Origin: an uncultured Christensenella sp.
Lineage (GTDB): Bacteria > Bacillota > Clostridia > Christensenellales > UBA1242
DNA length: 32,231 nucleotides
NCBI GenBank assembly: GCA_949290565.1
Contig: CASESH010000020.1
Span: forward strand, 1 to 32,231
Direction of reading: 5' to 3'
Part shown: one piece after another, positions 7,076 to 15,928 of the stretch
Position numbering within the stretch: the stretch's first letter is position 1
Layout of the letters: each line of letters starts with the position of its first letter
The notes under the pieces: model-generated
Database searches by the model: none
Told to the model about the DNA's origin: nothing
What the model saw: the letters and a program-made list of their open reading frames with translations, nothing else
Position numbers and translations under genes: made by a program

Positions 7076-10000
7076 ATGGAAAGCAATCAAGAAAAAAATA
7101 AATTTGAGTTTACTGAAAAACAAAATGAGGTTTTAAGTGATAGTAGCAAAAAATTACTTGTTTCTGCTTCTGCTGGTAGTGGTAAAACTGCTACTATAAT
7201 TGAAAAAATTTTTAGACTTGTTGTTGAGGGTGTTGATTTGCAAAAAATGCTAATCATTACTTTTACTGATGCTTCAAGTTTGGAAATGAAAATGAGATTA
7301 AAAGACAGTTTAAGAAAATATGCTGCTACATCAAAAATTTTAAGAGAACAGTTAGAAAAACTTCCAAATTGTGACATAAGTACTTTACATAGTTTTTGTT
7401 CAAAAATGATTAGAAAGTATTTTTATTATCTTGACCTTAAACCAAATTTTTCAGTCCTAGATGAACTTTCTTCTAAGTTTTTAAAATCTTTGGCACTTGA
7501 AAAAGTTATCAAAGAATTTTCACAAAATGATGATATTGATTTTGTTAACTTATGTTCTATCTTTTCTGGGGGAAGAAATTTTGAGAGTTTAAAATCAAGT
7601 ATTTTAAAATATTATGACTTTTTATGTGGCATACAAGATAAAGATGAATTTAACCTAAAAATTGCTTTATCTTGTTACAATGAAAATTTAGAAAGCAATG
7701 TTGCTGTGAATTTTCTAAATGAATATGCAGTTAATAATTTACAATATTTTTATAGACAATTTGAAGAAAAGAAGAAAATTGCTATACAAGATAACGCTCA
7801 AATTTTTATTGAATTTATTGATAATGTTTTAAAAAATTTAAATTATATTAACATTAAAAATTCTTTTATACAAAACCAGCAGTATATAAAAAATCTTACT
7901 TTACCTAGATTTCCCACAAAAAAACTCAGTGATGATGAGTCAAATTTTAAATTAATTTTTAAGCCTTTTTGGGAAATGTTTACTTCAAGATTAGGTGAGA
8001 TTAAAAAATATTTAACTGATAAATGTGAAAATGAAATTATACAAGATTTAAAAAATGCAAGAAAGTTTCTAGAAAAATTTATAGAGGTTGAAAATTTATA
8101 TGAAAAATATTACTTAGATTTTAAAATAAAACGAAACGGTCTTGATTTTAATGATTTAGAAATATTGTTCTTAAAACTTTTAGAAATTGAACAGGTGAGA
8201 AATGAACTAAAATATGAGTACATTTTTATTGATGAATATCAAGATATTAACTGTGTTCAGGAAAAAATTTTGAATACTTTATCTAAGAATTCTAAGATTG
8301 TTATGGTGGGGGATATCAAACAAAGTATTTATGCTTTTAGAAATAGTACACCTGAAATTTTTACTCAAAAATTAGAAAAATATTCAAAAGATGCTTCTTC
8401 TGGGAAACTTATTAATCTTAATCAAAATTTTAGAAGTAATCCTATCATATTAGAATTTGTAAATAAGATTTTCATTAACTGTATGAGTTCAAATTTTGGA
8501 GGAGTTGACTATAAAAAAATAGGACAGTTAGAAGGTTCTGTTGAATATCAAACTGTTTCAGATATACCAATTGTAGAGGTTGATATCATAGACACCCAAG
8601 ATGAGCAAGAAGAAAATTTATGTAAATATCCAAATGTTTATAGTGTTGCTGATGATAAAAATGAATATTCATTTTTTTTAAGCGAAAGTAGAAAAGAGGC
8701 TATGATTGTTGCAGATAAGATTTTATCTATTATAGGAAAATCTTATTTTGACAATAAGAAAAAAGAAATTAAAAAAATTTCATTTAAGGATATAGCAATT
8801 TTAAGTAGAAGCAATGATTTCTTAAAAGAAATTGCCAATGTTTTGCTCGAATACAAGGTCCCAATAGAAACAAATTTGATTGATAATTTTTATGAAAATA
8901 AAGATGTTTTTTTGATTTATTCTATGTTAAGACTACTTAATAATTTTCACGATGACAATGCTTTATGTGTTGTTCTTTCTAGTTACTTTTTTGGACTTTC
9001 GTTTGATGAACTTGCTAAAATTAGACAATTAAATATCGATGAAAAATTTTTCTATAATTGCTTGAATTCTTATTTTACTAATGCTAGCAAAGATGATTTA
9101 ATCTATCAAAAATTACTTAAATTTTTTAAATTCTTTGAAAGTCTTCAAGATAAATTACTTTATGATTCTCTTTTTGAAATTTTAAATTTTATTGTAGATT
9201 ATTTTGACTATTTTGATTATTTATTATCTTTGCCAGATGGTTTTAATAGACAAAAAATTGTAAAAGATTTTTTAAATACCTTTATAAATTCCGAGTATAA
9301 CTATGACCTTGTAGGGTACCTAAATTACGTTGATAATTTTGCTTTTGACAGTGTCTTTAAAACAAGTTTAGTTGGTAGCGTAGATAGTGTTAAACTTGGG
9401 ACAATTCATTCGAGTAAGGGTTTAGAATATCCTATTATTTTCTTGGTTGGTTGTGGTAGAGATTTTTCTAAACAGACTTTTAAAGAAGATTTACTTAAAG
9501 ATAAAGATTATGGGTTAGGTATGTATTCTTTTGACCTAGAAAAACACGAAAAAAGTTCTAATATTGCTAGAAATATGATTACTATTTTTAAAAGAAGACA
9601 AGAAAGAGCAGAAGAATTAAGACTACTTTATGTAGCATTAACTCGTGCACGAAATCATTTATTTGTTATTGGAGATTGTAATTTATCTAAGGTAAAACAA
9701 ATTGTAAACTTAGAAGATGCTCAGGCTCAAAATGATTATTTAAGTTGGATTTTAACTTCTCTTTCAAGTGTTAATTTTGTCAATTTAACTCAAAATAAAA
9801 AAGATTTATGTCAAAGGTTAGATAAAGGCAGTGTAGATTTTAAAATTTTTTCAAAAGATTTCTTTGTTTTATCTAATAAAGAAAACTTAGTTTACAATGC
9901 AAAAAATCTTGACAAAAACATTGTTACAAAATTAAAAAAATTGTTTGATTATAATTATAAATCTTATGAGAATATTGCTCTTAAAAATAGTGTTTCTAGT

Positions 10001-10570
10001 TTGCTAAAAGAACATGGAGATAGTATTGAGAGTTTTAACTTTGAACCTAAAAAATTATCTATTTTTGAAACTAGTTCTACGAGCGATTTTTATTCTCGTT
10101 TGGGAACTGCTTATCATAATATTATGCAAGAAATTGATTTTAATAAAGAATTTAATCTAGTCACTTTTAAAAGCATTTTAATTAGTTTAAAGTTAGATGA
10201 TGACTTAGTAAGTAAAATATCTTTTAATAAAATAGATAGATGTGTAAATACTATTAAAGAGTTTAATATTGTAAATGTAAAGAAGGAAGTTCCTTTTTTA
10301 AGTTATTTGCCTTATAATCAAGTTTTTGACAGTAATATTGAAGATAAGATATTAATTCAAGGAGTTGCCGACTTGCTGGTCGAAACAAAAGATAAAAAGT
10401 TTATTGTAGATTATAAAATAACTAAAACTCAAAATGAAACTCAACTTATTAACAAATATAAGGTTCAACTTGCACTATATAAGACTTGTTTGGAAAGGGC
10501 ATCGAACGACAGGTTGGACGCTGCATACATTTATTCTTTTTATTTTGATAAAATTTTGAAAGTATTTTAA
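7076..10570 (+). CDS. addA: ATP-dependent helicase/nuclease subunit A (AddA)
   Basis: This 1164-residue UvrD-type SF1A helicase has a C-terminal RecB-like nuclease. Visible motifs in order: Q motif (FTEKQ, about 12-16), Walker A SASAGSGKT (30-38), Walker B FIDEYQD (about 384-390), motif III GDIKQSIYAFR (about 410-420), motif IV region NFRSN, motif V GTIHSSKGLE (about 774-783), motif VI LLYVALTRAR (about 848-857), and the nuclease triad region GVADLL with FIVDYK (about 1095-1113). It supplies the only intact ATPase motor of the complex, since AddB lacks Walker A. The start at 7076 has AAAAGGA at 7064-7070; an in-frame ATG at 7043 lies inside addB and has no site. Translation is probably coupled to addB. 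Confidence 0.97.
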   Translation: MESNQEKNKFEFTEKQNEVLSDSSKKLLVSASAGSGKTATIIEKIFRLVVEGVDLQKMLIITFTDASSLEMKMRLKDSLRKYAATSKILREQLEKLPNCDISTLHSFCSKMIRKYFYYLDLKPNFSVLDELSSKFLKSLALEKVIKEFSQNDDIDFVNLCSIFSGGRNFESLKSSILKYYDFLCGIQDKDEFNLKIALSCYNENLESNVAVNFLNEYAVNNLQYFYRQFEEKKKIAIQDNAQIFIEFIDNVLKNLNYINIKNSFIQNQQYIKNLTLPRFPTKKLSDDESNFKLIFKPFWEMFTSRLGEIKKYLTDKCENEIIQDLKNARKFLEKFIEVENLYEKYYLDFKIKRNGLDFNDLEILFLKLLEIEQVRNELKYEYIFIDEYQDINCVQEKILNTLSKNSKIVMVGDIKQSIYAFRNSTPEIFTQKLEKYSKDASSGKLINLNQNFRSNPIILEFVNKIFINCMSSNFGGVDYKKIGQLEGSVEYQTVSDIPIVEVDIIDTQDEQEENLCKYPNVYSVADDKNEYSFFLSESRKEAMIVADKILSIIGKSYFDNKKKEIKKISFKDIAILSRSNDFLKEIANVLLEYKVPIETNLIDNFYENKDVFLIYSMLRLLNNFHDDNALCVVLSSYFFGLSFDELAKIRQLNIDEKFFYNCLNSYFTNASKDDLIYQKLLKFFKFFESLQDKLLYDSLFEILNFIVDYFDYFDYLLSLPDGFNRQKIVKDFLNTFINSEYNYDLVGYLNYVDNFAFDSVFKTSLVGSVDSVKLGTIHSSKGLEYPIIFLVGCGRDFSKQTFKEDLLKDKDYGLGMYSFDLEKHEKSSNIARNMITIFKRRQERAEELRLLYVALTRARNHLFVIGDCNLSKVKQIVNLEDAQAQNDYLSWILTSLSSVNFVNLTQNKKDLCQRLDKGSVDFKIFSKDFFVLSNKENLVYNAKNLDKNIVTKLKKLFDYNYKSYENIALKNSVSSLLKEHGDSIESFNFEPKKLSIFETSSTSDFYSRLGTAYHNIMQEIDFNKEFNLVTFKSILISLKLDDDLVSKISFNKIDRCVNTIKEFNIVNVKKEVPFLSYLPYNQVFDSNIEDKILIQGVADLLVETKDKKFIVDYKITKTQNETQLINKYKVQLALYKTCLERASNDRLDAAYIYSFYFDKILKVF

Positions 10571-10608
10571 AAAAGTAGTTAAATTTATTTTTATTTGTTT
10601 TAATTGTA

Positions 10609-10617
10609 TGTTATACT
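10609..10617 (+). promoter_or_regulatory. Extended -10 promoter for the 733-aa membrane protein gene
   Basis: TGTTATACT gives TGn-TATACT with the hexamer at 10612-10617. The -35 region is only T-rich. The predicted start near 10624 leaves about 26 nt of leader carrying AAGGAAGGTG. Confidence 0.6.
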
Positions 10618-10649
10618 AACAAAGATTTAAAAAAAAGGAAGGTGTTCCT

Positions 10650-12851
10650 ATGGGTTCTTTGGCTGCTACGGGAGTAGAAGTTGTTGAAAGCGTAAGAAGT
10701 TTTTTTCAAAAAGTATCACTTGTCTTTGTAGAATTGTGGTATTGGCCAATTATTTTCTTGGGACTAATGGTCTTGTCTATTGTAGTTATGTCTTTTTTGG
10801 TCAAGTTTTCTTACGAAAATAGAATCTTAAAAAGCGTAAATAAACTTAATAAATATTTTCTTTCAAAACCTTTTATCACAGAAGAAAATCTTGTTGAGTT
10901 TAATTTAAAAATGAAAAAAATTCCTAAGGTTTTAAGAACTAATTGGCAAATTTATATGCTTAACAGGGAAGACTCTCCTACAAAATATATTAATGTCAAT
11001 TCTTGTATAGACAAACCTCTTAGGACTAGTTCTATTGAAAAGAATATGAGCAACTTTACTGTCTTTACCATTTTTCTTGCATTCTTTTCTTTTGTCGTCG
11101 GTCTTCAATATGCAAATATTTTAGGTCAAAACACTGTCTATGAAGTTTTATTTACTGCCTGCTTAATTCCGCTTATCTTAATTATTGTTTACACTGTTTT
11201 TATTCTTGTAATTCGAGCAACAAAAAATGATATTTATGCTTGCCTTTATGAAAATTTTCCTTTGTATGAAAGAAATTTAACTAAGGCAACTTCCACACTT
11301 CCTTCTTATGTTGATTACGAGGTTTTATTTACTAAAAAGGAAATTAAAGAAGGTATTCCTATTTTGCAACAATACTTGGAAAAAAGGGCTCTTATTGAAC
11401 AACAAGAATTGGAAAAAGCAAGAGAGAGTTCTGTTGCCGTTGAGGAATATGATTTTAGTGACCTCGGAGTTGATGGCTCATTAGTTCTTGAAAGGGCTAT
11501 GAAAGAGAGTGAAACGTTCATCAGGTCTCGTAATAGATTGCAAGATGAAAGTAATTCTATTGAACTTGAAAAAGAAAATTATAAGAAAACTTTTGAGTCC
11601 AATTTAAAAGATATGCAAAGAAAGTTACAGGCTTCAAGAGAAAATATGGAAAGTTTAAAGGCTCAACAAGAGGCTTCTACTAACCGTATCGAGAGTAACT
11701 ATATTAGAAAACAACAGGCTGATGAAATTAAAAAACAACAAGAACTTGAAAAAAATATCGAGGAGGCTACTACAAAGTTTAATGAGGAACAAGTTAGTCT
11801 TCAACAAGAAATTGAAAAGCGTGAAAAAGAGATTGAAGATAAAAAGCAATTCGTTCAAAATGCTATGATGCTTGAATTTAAACATTATGCCAACACTCTT
11901 TATAAAGCGCTTACTGACAAGGCTGTTGAGGTTGCAAATCAAAAACTTCTTGCATTGTCACAAGAGAATAGTGATTTAAAAACTTTACTTACTGATATTC
12001 AAGGTGTTGGTTCTAACGAAAATAATTTGGAAAATCAAAATGCTGTTATTCAAAATGATGAAATTACTGCTGAAAATATTTATGATTTAGAGAATAAAAA
12101 TAATAATTCTGAACAGCAAGTTTATGAAGTTGAGGGACAAAATAATGAACAGAATTTTAACAATCAATTTGTTAATAATTATGTTCAACAACAACCTACT
12201 TTTGAAAATGTACAGCAATCTGATAATCAACAAATTAATAACTTACAAGATGAGCAATTTCAAGTTGATAATCAACAAATTGTTGGTGACACTCAAAACA
12301 ATTTATCTAATAAGGACAAAGAACAAGAAGTTCAACAAGAACAAGAGATTCAAGAAAGTAATGCCAAACATTCTACTCATATAGAGCAAAATCAAGTGGG
12401 CGAGCAAGATGATATTAATGAAATTCAAAAACAAATTGAAGAAGAAAATTCGAAGTTAATGAAAGAAAAACAAGAGTTTGAAAATAACATTAATGATACA
12501 ATTTCTAAAATGGACAATAAAAATTTAAATCAAAACAGTGATATTGAGGAAAATGATGATGCACAAAATATTGTCCCAGAAGAAAAAGAAAGCGTTGAAA
12601 ATGTTGTAGAGGAGCCTATTGTAGAGCAAGTTATTGAGAGTGATGAACAAGATGAAGAAAATGAGTATGAACAAGAACCTGCTCCAAGACCAAGAAGAAG
12701 TGTAAGAAGAACAAGTTCAGAAGACAGCGAACCAAGAGCAAGGAGAGGTAGGAGTGTAAGAAAATCTTCTCGTAGTGCTTCTAAGGCAACCTCAGAAATA
12801 GATAGTCTTAATGCTGAAATGCAAAAACTTTTGGATAGTACTAAAAAATAA
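10650..12851 (+). CDS. Three-TM membrane protein with long coiled coil and disordered Q/N/E tail
   Basis: 733 residues with no family I can name. Membrane segments fall at about 31-52, 137-155 and 164-190. About 85 mostly polar residues separate the first and second segments, and only a short loop separates the second and third. Residues about 255-440 are a long charged coiled coil (for example KDMQRKLQASRENMESLKAQ). Residues about 455-680 are rich in Q, N and E and probably disordered. Residues about 685-715 are Arg-rich (RPRRSVRRTS, RARRGRSVRKSSRS), which could bind nucleic acid or acidic partners. The TM layout resembles MotA/TolQ/ExbB/ZorA channel subunits, but their conserved Gly-rich TM motif and a MotB/ExbD-like partner gene are not seen. 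SD AAGGAAGGTG precedes the ATG. Confidence 0.85.
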   Translation: MGSLAATGVEVVESVRSFFQKVSLVFVELWYWPIIFLGLMVLSIVVMSFLVKFSYENRILKSVNKLNKYFLSKPFITEENLVEFNLKMKKIPKVLRTNWQIYMLNREDSPTKYINVNSCIDKPLRTSSIEKNMSNFTVFTIFLAFFSFVVGLQYANILGQNTVYEVLFTACLIPLILIIVYTVFILVIRATKNDIYACLYENFPLYERNLTKATSTLPSYVDYEVLFTKKEIKEGIPILQQYLEKRALIEQQELEKARESSVAVEEYDFSDLGVDGSLVLERAMKESETFIRSRNRLQDESNSIELEKENYKKTFESNLKDMQRKLQASRENMESLKAQQEASTNRIESNYIRKQQADEIKKQQELEKNIEEATTKFNEEQVSLQQEIEKREKEIEDKKQFVQNAMMLEFKHYANTLYKALTDKAVEVANQKLLALSQENSDLKTLLTDIQGVGSNENNLENQNAVIQNDEITAENIYDLENKNNNSEQQVYEVEGQNNEQNFNNQFVNNYVQQQPTFENVQQSDNQQINNLQDEQFQVDNQQIVGDTQNNLSNKDKEQEVQQEQEIQESNAKHSTHIEQNQVGEQDDINEIQKQIEEENSKLMKEKQEFENNINDTISKMDNKNLNQNSDIEENDDAQNIVPEEKESVENVVEEPIVEQVIESDEQDEENEYEQEPAPRPRRSVRRTSSEDSEPRARRGRSVRKSSRSASKATSEIDSLNAEMQKLLDSTKK

Positions 12852-12966
12852 TTGATATAAAATTTTTATTTAAAATTAGTCTTATTTAATTATTTAAAAT
12901 TTGTTTATAATAACAATGTTTTATAAAATAAGATGATAGTTTAGGTTATTAATTAAAAACTAATTA

Positions 12967-13009
12967 AAAAGGAACTTTACTTTATTTGTAGAGTTCCTTT
13001 TATTTTTTT
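12967..13009. terminator. Bidirectional terminator
   Basis: AAAAGGAACTTTAC (12967-12980) pairs with GTAGAGTTCCTTTT (12988-13001) around a 7-nt loop, with one G-U, and T runs occur on both strands. It serves the membrane coiled-coil gene on the plus strand and the PRC-barrel gene on the minus strand. Confidence 0.9.
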
Positions 13010-13040
13010 AGTTTAAAAAATTAACTTAAATTTATTAATT

Positions 13041-13781
13041 TTATATTTGCCTAGAAAAAGTTGTTAATTCTCCAATTTTATTAAACTGACTTGCTAAGTC
13101 TAATACTTTCTGGGTTACAATATTTTCTTCTTTTATTATCATTTCTCCATTTTCTCCATAAATTGTTTTTAAGGCTTTTCTTCCAATTAGAAGTTCGGTG
13201 TTGCCAACTATTTTTTTAGGCGATGGAGAAGCACTTATTTTAAATACGTTGTCATTTTGATTTTCTATTTGGGGACCTAAAATTTTTACAATTTGGTTAT
13301 GTTCAACTTTGTTTTGTATTGGAGTTTTTGGTTTAAAATTTGAAAGTTTTACCTTATTCTCGCTGTTGTTTACTATTATATTTTCTCCAATATTTACTAT
13401 TTGCTTTGGAGAAAATCTAATTTCATTTGTAATGTACTCTTTTACAGTTAAGTTTTCATTTAATTCTGCATCTATTATTTTCCCAAGATGGTCTCCGTTT
13501 ATGGAATATACATTGTAGTTAATAATATTGTTTTGATTTACATATATTTGGTTTATTGTAGGTACAAGCGCATTTGAATTCCTTATTACTACGCTGTCTT
13601 GTCCTATATTATAAATCTTTTCTACTGCTATTGTATATTCTTCTTCATCTTCATCAAAAATCTTTAATGATGATAATTTTTTATAATCTTTATTAAAACT
13701 CACATCTTTGATTGTTCCTTCAATTCTTCCTGAATATAAGTTTAAAACTTTCTTTGACACTATTTCACTTAATAATTTCAT
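13041..13781 (-). CDS. PRC-barrel domain protein
   Basis: This 246-residue soluble protein starts MKLLSEIVSKKVLNLYSGRI and continues EGTIKDVSFNKDYKK, the opening of a PRC-barrel (YlmC/YmxH-like) domain. A second barrel-like unit is at about 85-135 (YSINGDHLGKIIDAELNEN, then FSPKQIVNIGENIIV). The C-terminal 45 residues (LLIGRKALKTIYGENGEMII, then ENIVTQKVLDLA) form a further small conserved module often found after such barrels in clostridia. PRC barrels are protein or RNA interaction folds; no enzymatic role is implied. AAAGGGAG precedes the ATG by about 6 bases. It is divergent from the SPFH gene at 13893 across 111 bp, which may hold both promoters. Confidence 0.8.
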   Translation of the reverse strand: MKLLSEIVSKKVLNLYSGRIEGTIKDVSFNKDYKKLSSLKIFDEDEEEYTIAVEKIYNIGQDSVVIRNSNALVPTINQIYVNQNNIINYNVYSINGDHLGKIIDAELNENLTVKEYITNEIRFSPKQIVNIGENIIVNNSENKVKLSNFKPKTPIQNKVEHNQIVKILGPQIENQNDNVFKISASPSPKKIVGNTELLIGRKALKTIYGENGEMIIKEENIVTQKVLDLASQFNKIGELTTFSRQI

Positions 13782-13879
13782 TTTTGCTCCCTTTAATAAA
13801 AATGGTATGTCAATACTTAAATATATGTTATGCTTGTCTTAATTATTATTTTAATTTGCTAGTATTTTTCTTTTTTTTG

Positions 13880-13888
13880 TGCTAATAT
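13880..13888 (+). promoter_or_regulatory. Extended -10 element upstream of the SPFH gene
   Basis: TGCTAATAT reads as TGn-TAATAT with the hexamer at 13883-13888, 4 bases before the first ATG. Transcription would start at about 13893-13896, leaving no room for a ribosome binding site. No good -35 is seen. Confidence 0.45.
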
Positions 13889-13892
13889 CATT

Positions 13893-15170
13893 ATGATTAT
13901 GTGGTTGTTTGACAAAATTAAAAGTTTTTTTAAGAAAAGTGTAGATTTATTGCCAAAATCTCCTGATGATTTGGTAAGTAGAGTTAAATTTAGAGGTAAT
14001 AAACTTAAATTTGGTACTCAAATCAATTTCAGTGAGGACTATTCTTTAATTTTTGTACATTTTAATCAAGTATATGATATTTTAAAGGGTGGTAGTTATA
14101 AGGTTGATGAAACCGTTATTCCTAAACTTTATACCCGTGTGGCTTTAAAGCAAGTTAAACAGGGCATGTCAAAACCTAATTTCGTTTCTTGTGACACCTA
14201 CTTGCTCAGCCATAAAGAAATTAGACTTGTTCCTTTTTTAACTTCGAAAGTAGTTGCTTTTGCTAATGGTAGCAAAGTTAAATTTAAAATTAAAGGCGCT
14301 TTTAATTTTAAAATTTGCGATGAGAAAAAATTTCTAGATTATTTTGTCGGAGAATTTGCCGTCCTTAGAAATAAAACCGTTTTAAATGAAATATCTTTTT
14401 TATTAAAAGAACAAATTTATAAAAAAATTAAGCGTTTTAATTATGAGTTTGATGATTATTTTTCAAAAAGGGAAGAGATACAAGAAAAATTACTAAAAGA
14501 GATTGATTTCTTTAAAAATAATCTTGGTATAGAACTTACTAATATATATATTAATCAAATTAATGTTTCAAAAAACTTTTTAAATTTAAAAATCATTGCT
14601 GAAAAAAAGGCAAAGGCAGAGGAGGAATTGTTCGATATGGCAACAAAATCTCTTAATAATTCCTCTTTAAGTCAGGAAGATAAAATTGAAGTTCTTGTAA
14701 GAAAAGAAAATTTAAATAAACAAATTGAACAGGCTAAACAAGAAAACGCCAATTTAAATTCGTTTAATGAAAGTCAAAGTTCGTTTAGAAAAGAAGATTT
14801 TTTTGATGATGATAGGAATTTTCAAAATTCTTCTCCAACAACAAAAGAACCAATTTTATTTAAAGATAATGACTCAAATACTCAAAATAATTCTCAGTCT
14901 AATACCATTGATGATGTTATCAAAAATGTAAATATTGTTCCAACTGATGTGAATTTTATTAGCACTCAACCATTTGAGTTCGATAGTGAGGCTAATCTAT
15001 TACAAAAGGCTCCTTCTTTAATTATAGAAGATACTCCTAGGCAAGTAGAAGTTTGTAATGTAGATAATAAAAGTAAAGAAGAAATTCCTACTATAAAATG
15101 CGTTTGTTGTGGCGCTGAGAATTTGGGTTCAAATAAATATTGTTCTGTTTGCAATAGTAAGTTGCACTGA
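13893..15170 (+). CDS. SPFH-domain protein with C-terminal zinc ribbon
   Basis: 425 residues. Residues about 40-245 resemble the SPFH/band-7 domain of the YdjI ('virion core protein'-like) type: SLIFVHFNQVYDILKGGSYK, then the barrel and amphipathic helices to NIYINQINVS. A charged helix follows (about 230-285), then a disordered N/S/D-rich linker, and a terminal zinc ribbon CVCCGAENLGSNKYCSVC (403-420). In related proteins this pairing marks membrane-associated scaffolds, often linked to PspA/LiaI-type stress systems; no such partner is adjacent. There is no Shine-Dalgarno sequence. ATGs at 13893 and 13899 are both possible starts, differing by two residues. The neighbouring divergent gene is a PRC-barrel protein. 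Confidence 0.8.
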   Translation: MIMWLFDKIKSFFKKSVDLLPKSPDDLVSRVKFRGNKLKFGTQINFSEDYSLIFVHFNQVYDILKGGSYKVDETVIPKLYTRVALKQVKQGMSKPNFVSCDTYLLSHKEIRLVPFLTSKVVAFANGSKVKFKIKGAFNFKICDEKKFLDYFVGEFAVLRNKTVLNEISFLLKEQIYKKIKRFNYEFDDYFSKREEIQEKLLKEIDFFKNNLGIELTNIYINQINVSKNFLNLKIIAEKKAKAEEELFDMATKSLNNSSLSQEDKIEVLVRKENLNKQIEQAKQENANLNSFNESQSSFRKEDFFDDDRNFQNSSPTTKEPILFKDNDSNTQNNSQSNTIDDVIKNVNIVPTDVNFISTQPFEFDSEANLLQKAPSLIIEDTPRQVEVCNVDNKSKEEIPTIKCVCCGAENLGSNKYCSVCNSKLH

Positions 15171-15260
15171 TTTTATTTACAAAATTGTTTTATTGTGATA
15201 ACATTTTTAATGTTTATGTAAAATTAAATATTATTTTTCATGCTTTGTATTTTACTGGGC

Positions 15261-15266
15261 TATAAT
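15261..15266 (+). promoter_or_regulatory. Consensus -10 (TATAAT) before the DUF1858 gene
   Basis: A perfect TATAAT sits 15 bases before the start codon and directly before AAAAGGAG. The -35 region is poor (TTTTCA at 15235-15240 is 20 bp away), so the promoter call is moderate. Confidence 0.5.
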
Positions 15267-15281
15267 TTAAAAGGAGTTTTT

Positions 15282-15482
15282 ATGAAATTAGATAAGAATA
15301 CTACTCTTGGTGAGATATTAAAAAATTATAAAAATGCAAAAGAAGTATTAACTAAATTTGGTATGCACTGTTTTTCTTGTCCTATGAGCCAAATGGAAAC
15401 TATTGAGGAGGCAAGTATGGTTCATGGTATAGACGTTAATGAAATGCTTAAACAAATGAAAAAAGACTTAGTTGAAAATTAA
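15282..15482 (+). CDS. DUF1858 domain protein
   Basis: This 66-residue protein starts MKLDKNTTLGEILKNYKNAK and has the DUF1858 core GMHCFSCPMSQMETIEEAS with two cysteines in CFSC. DUF1858 occurs alone or at the N-terminus of hybrid-cluster and ScdA-like proteins and is proposed to act in redox or iron-sulfur related processes. The start at 15282 follows AAAAGGAG; an in-frame ATG at 15240 lies upstream of the -10 element and is rejected. It is 48 bp ahead of a Cys-rich small gene that shares the same terminator, so the two are probably one transcript. Confidence 0.9.
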   Translation: MKLDKNTTLGEILKNYKNAKEVLTKFGMHCFSCPMSQMETIEEASMVHGIDVNEMLKQMKKDLVEN

Positions 15483-15530
15483 TTGCATATTTTTTATCAT
15501 TTTACTTAACCTTTATTTAGGAGGTTTATT

Positions 15531-15701
15531 ATGGCTGATAAAGTAAAGGTTAATTGTGATGTTTGTTCGTGTGTTCATAATAAAGATGGCTGTGGTTGTT
15601 GTAGAGATTGTATTGATATTACAAAATCAAGTGAAGATGAAAAAACTCACTTCTGTTCATCTTATGAATACAATTGTGGATTTAGACCAAATAATAATTA
15701 A
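15531..15701 (+). CDS. 56-aa protein with nine cysteines, DUF1540-like
   Basis: A short ORF with a textbook AGGAGG at 15519-15524, 6 bases before the ATG. The protein starts MADKVKVNCDVCSCVHNKDG, continues CGCCRDCID, and ends with FCSSYEYNCGFRPNNN. Nine of 56 residues are Cys, with the NxxxCxxCxHN...FCxSY pattern of DUF1540-like small proteins. A metal-binding or disulfide-bonded product is likely, but the function is unknown. It follows the DUF1858 gene and is closed by a strong terminator 6 bp after the stop. Confidence 0.85.
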   Translation: MADKVKVNCDVCSCVHNKDGCGCCRDCIDITKSSEDEKTHFCSSYEYNCGFRPNNN

Positions 15702-15707
15702 AAAATT

Positions 15708-15738
15708 ACCTTTAATGTAAAACATTAAAGGTTTTTTT
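15708..15738 (+). terminator. Strong intrinsic terminator
   Basis: Perfect 11-bp stem ACCTTTAATGT / ACATTAAAGGT around an AAA loop, followed by seven T. It ends the DUF1858 / Cys-rich transcript and insulates the ribosomal superoperon. Confidence 0.95.
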
Positions 15739-15893
15739 GTTTAAGAGATTTATTTAAATGAATGGCTTGTACTCTTAATATTGTAAATAGCAAATTTTAA
15801 ATAATTTTTATCATAAAAAACAGTATAACATGTACAGTTTGCACAAAGTTTTTTATTTGTCTTTTTTTGTTAAACTTTTTAATTAAAAAGGGG
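15739..15893. other. AT-rich noncoding region upstream of the S10 promoter
   Basis: No gene is seen. A perfect palindrome CTTTTTAATTAAAAAG (15875-15890) ends 3 bp before the -35 hexamer of the S10 promoter; it could act as an UP-element-like AT tract or a protein site. Confidence 0.5.
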
Positions 15894-15922
15894 TTGACTA
15901 ATAAAATTTTATATAGTAAAAT
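15894..15922 (+). promoter_or_regulatory. Main promoter of the S10-spc-alpha superoperon
   Basis: TTGACT (15894-15899), 17-bp spacer, TAAAAT (15917-15922): near consensus. The predicted +1 is A15929. No promoter of similar quality was noticed further inside the operon. Confidence 0.85.
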
Positions 15923-15928
15923 CATCTC

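Noticed and set aside
12124..12384. 86-codon open frame inside the 733-aa protein gene
   Set aside because: It lies in the Q/N-rich repetitive part, and its open frame is a by-product of the AT-rich, CAA/AAT-biased coding sequence.
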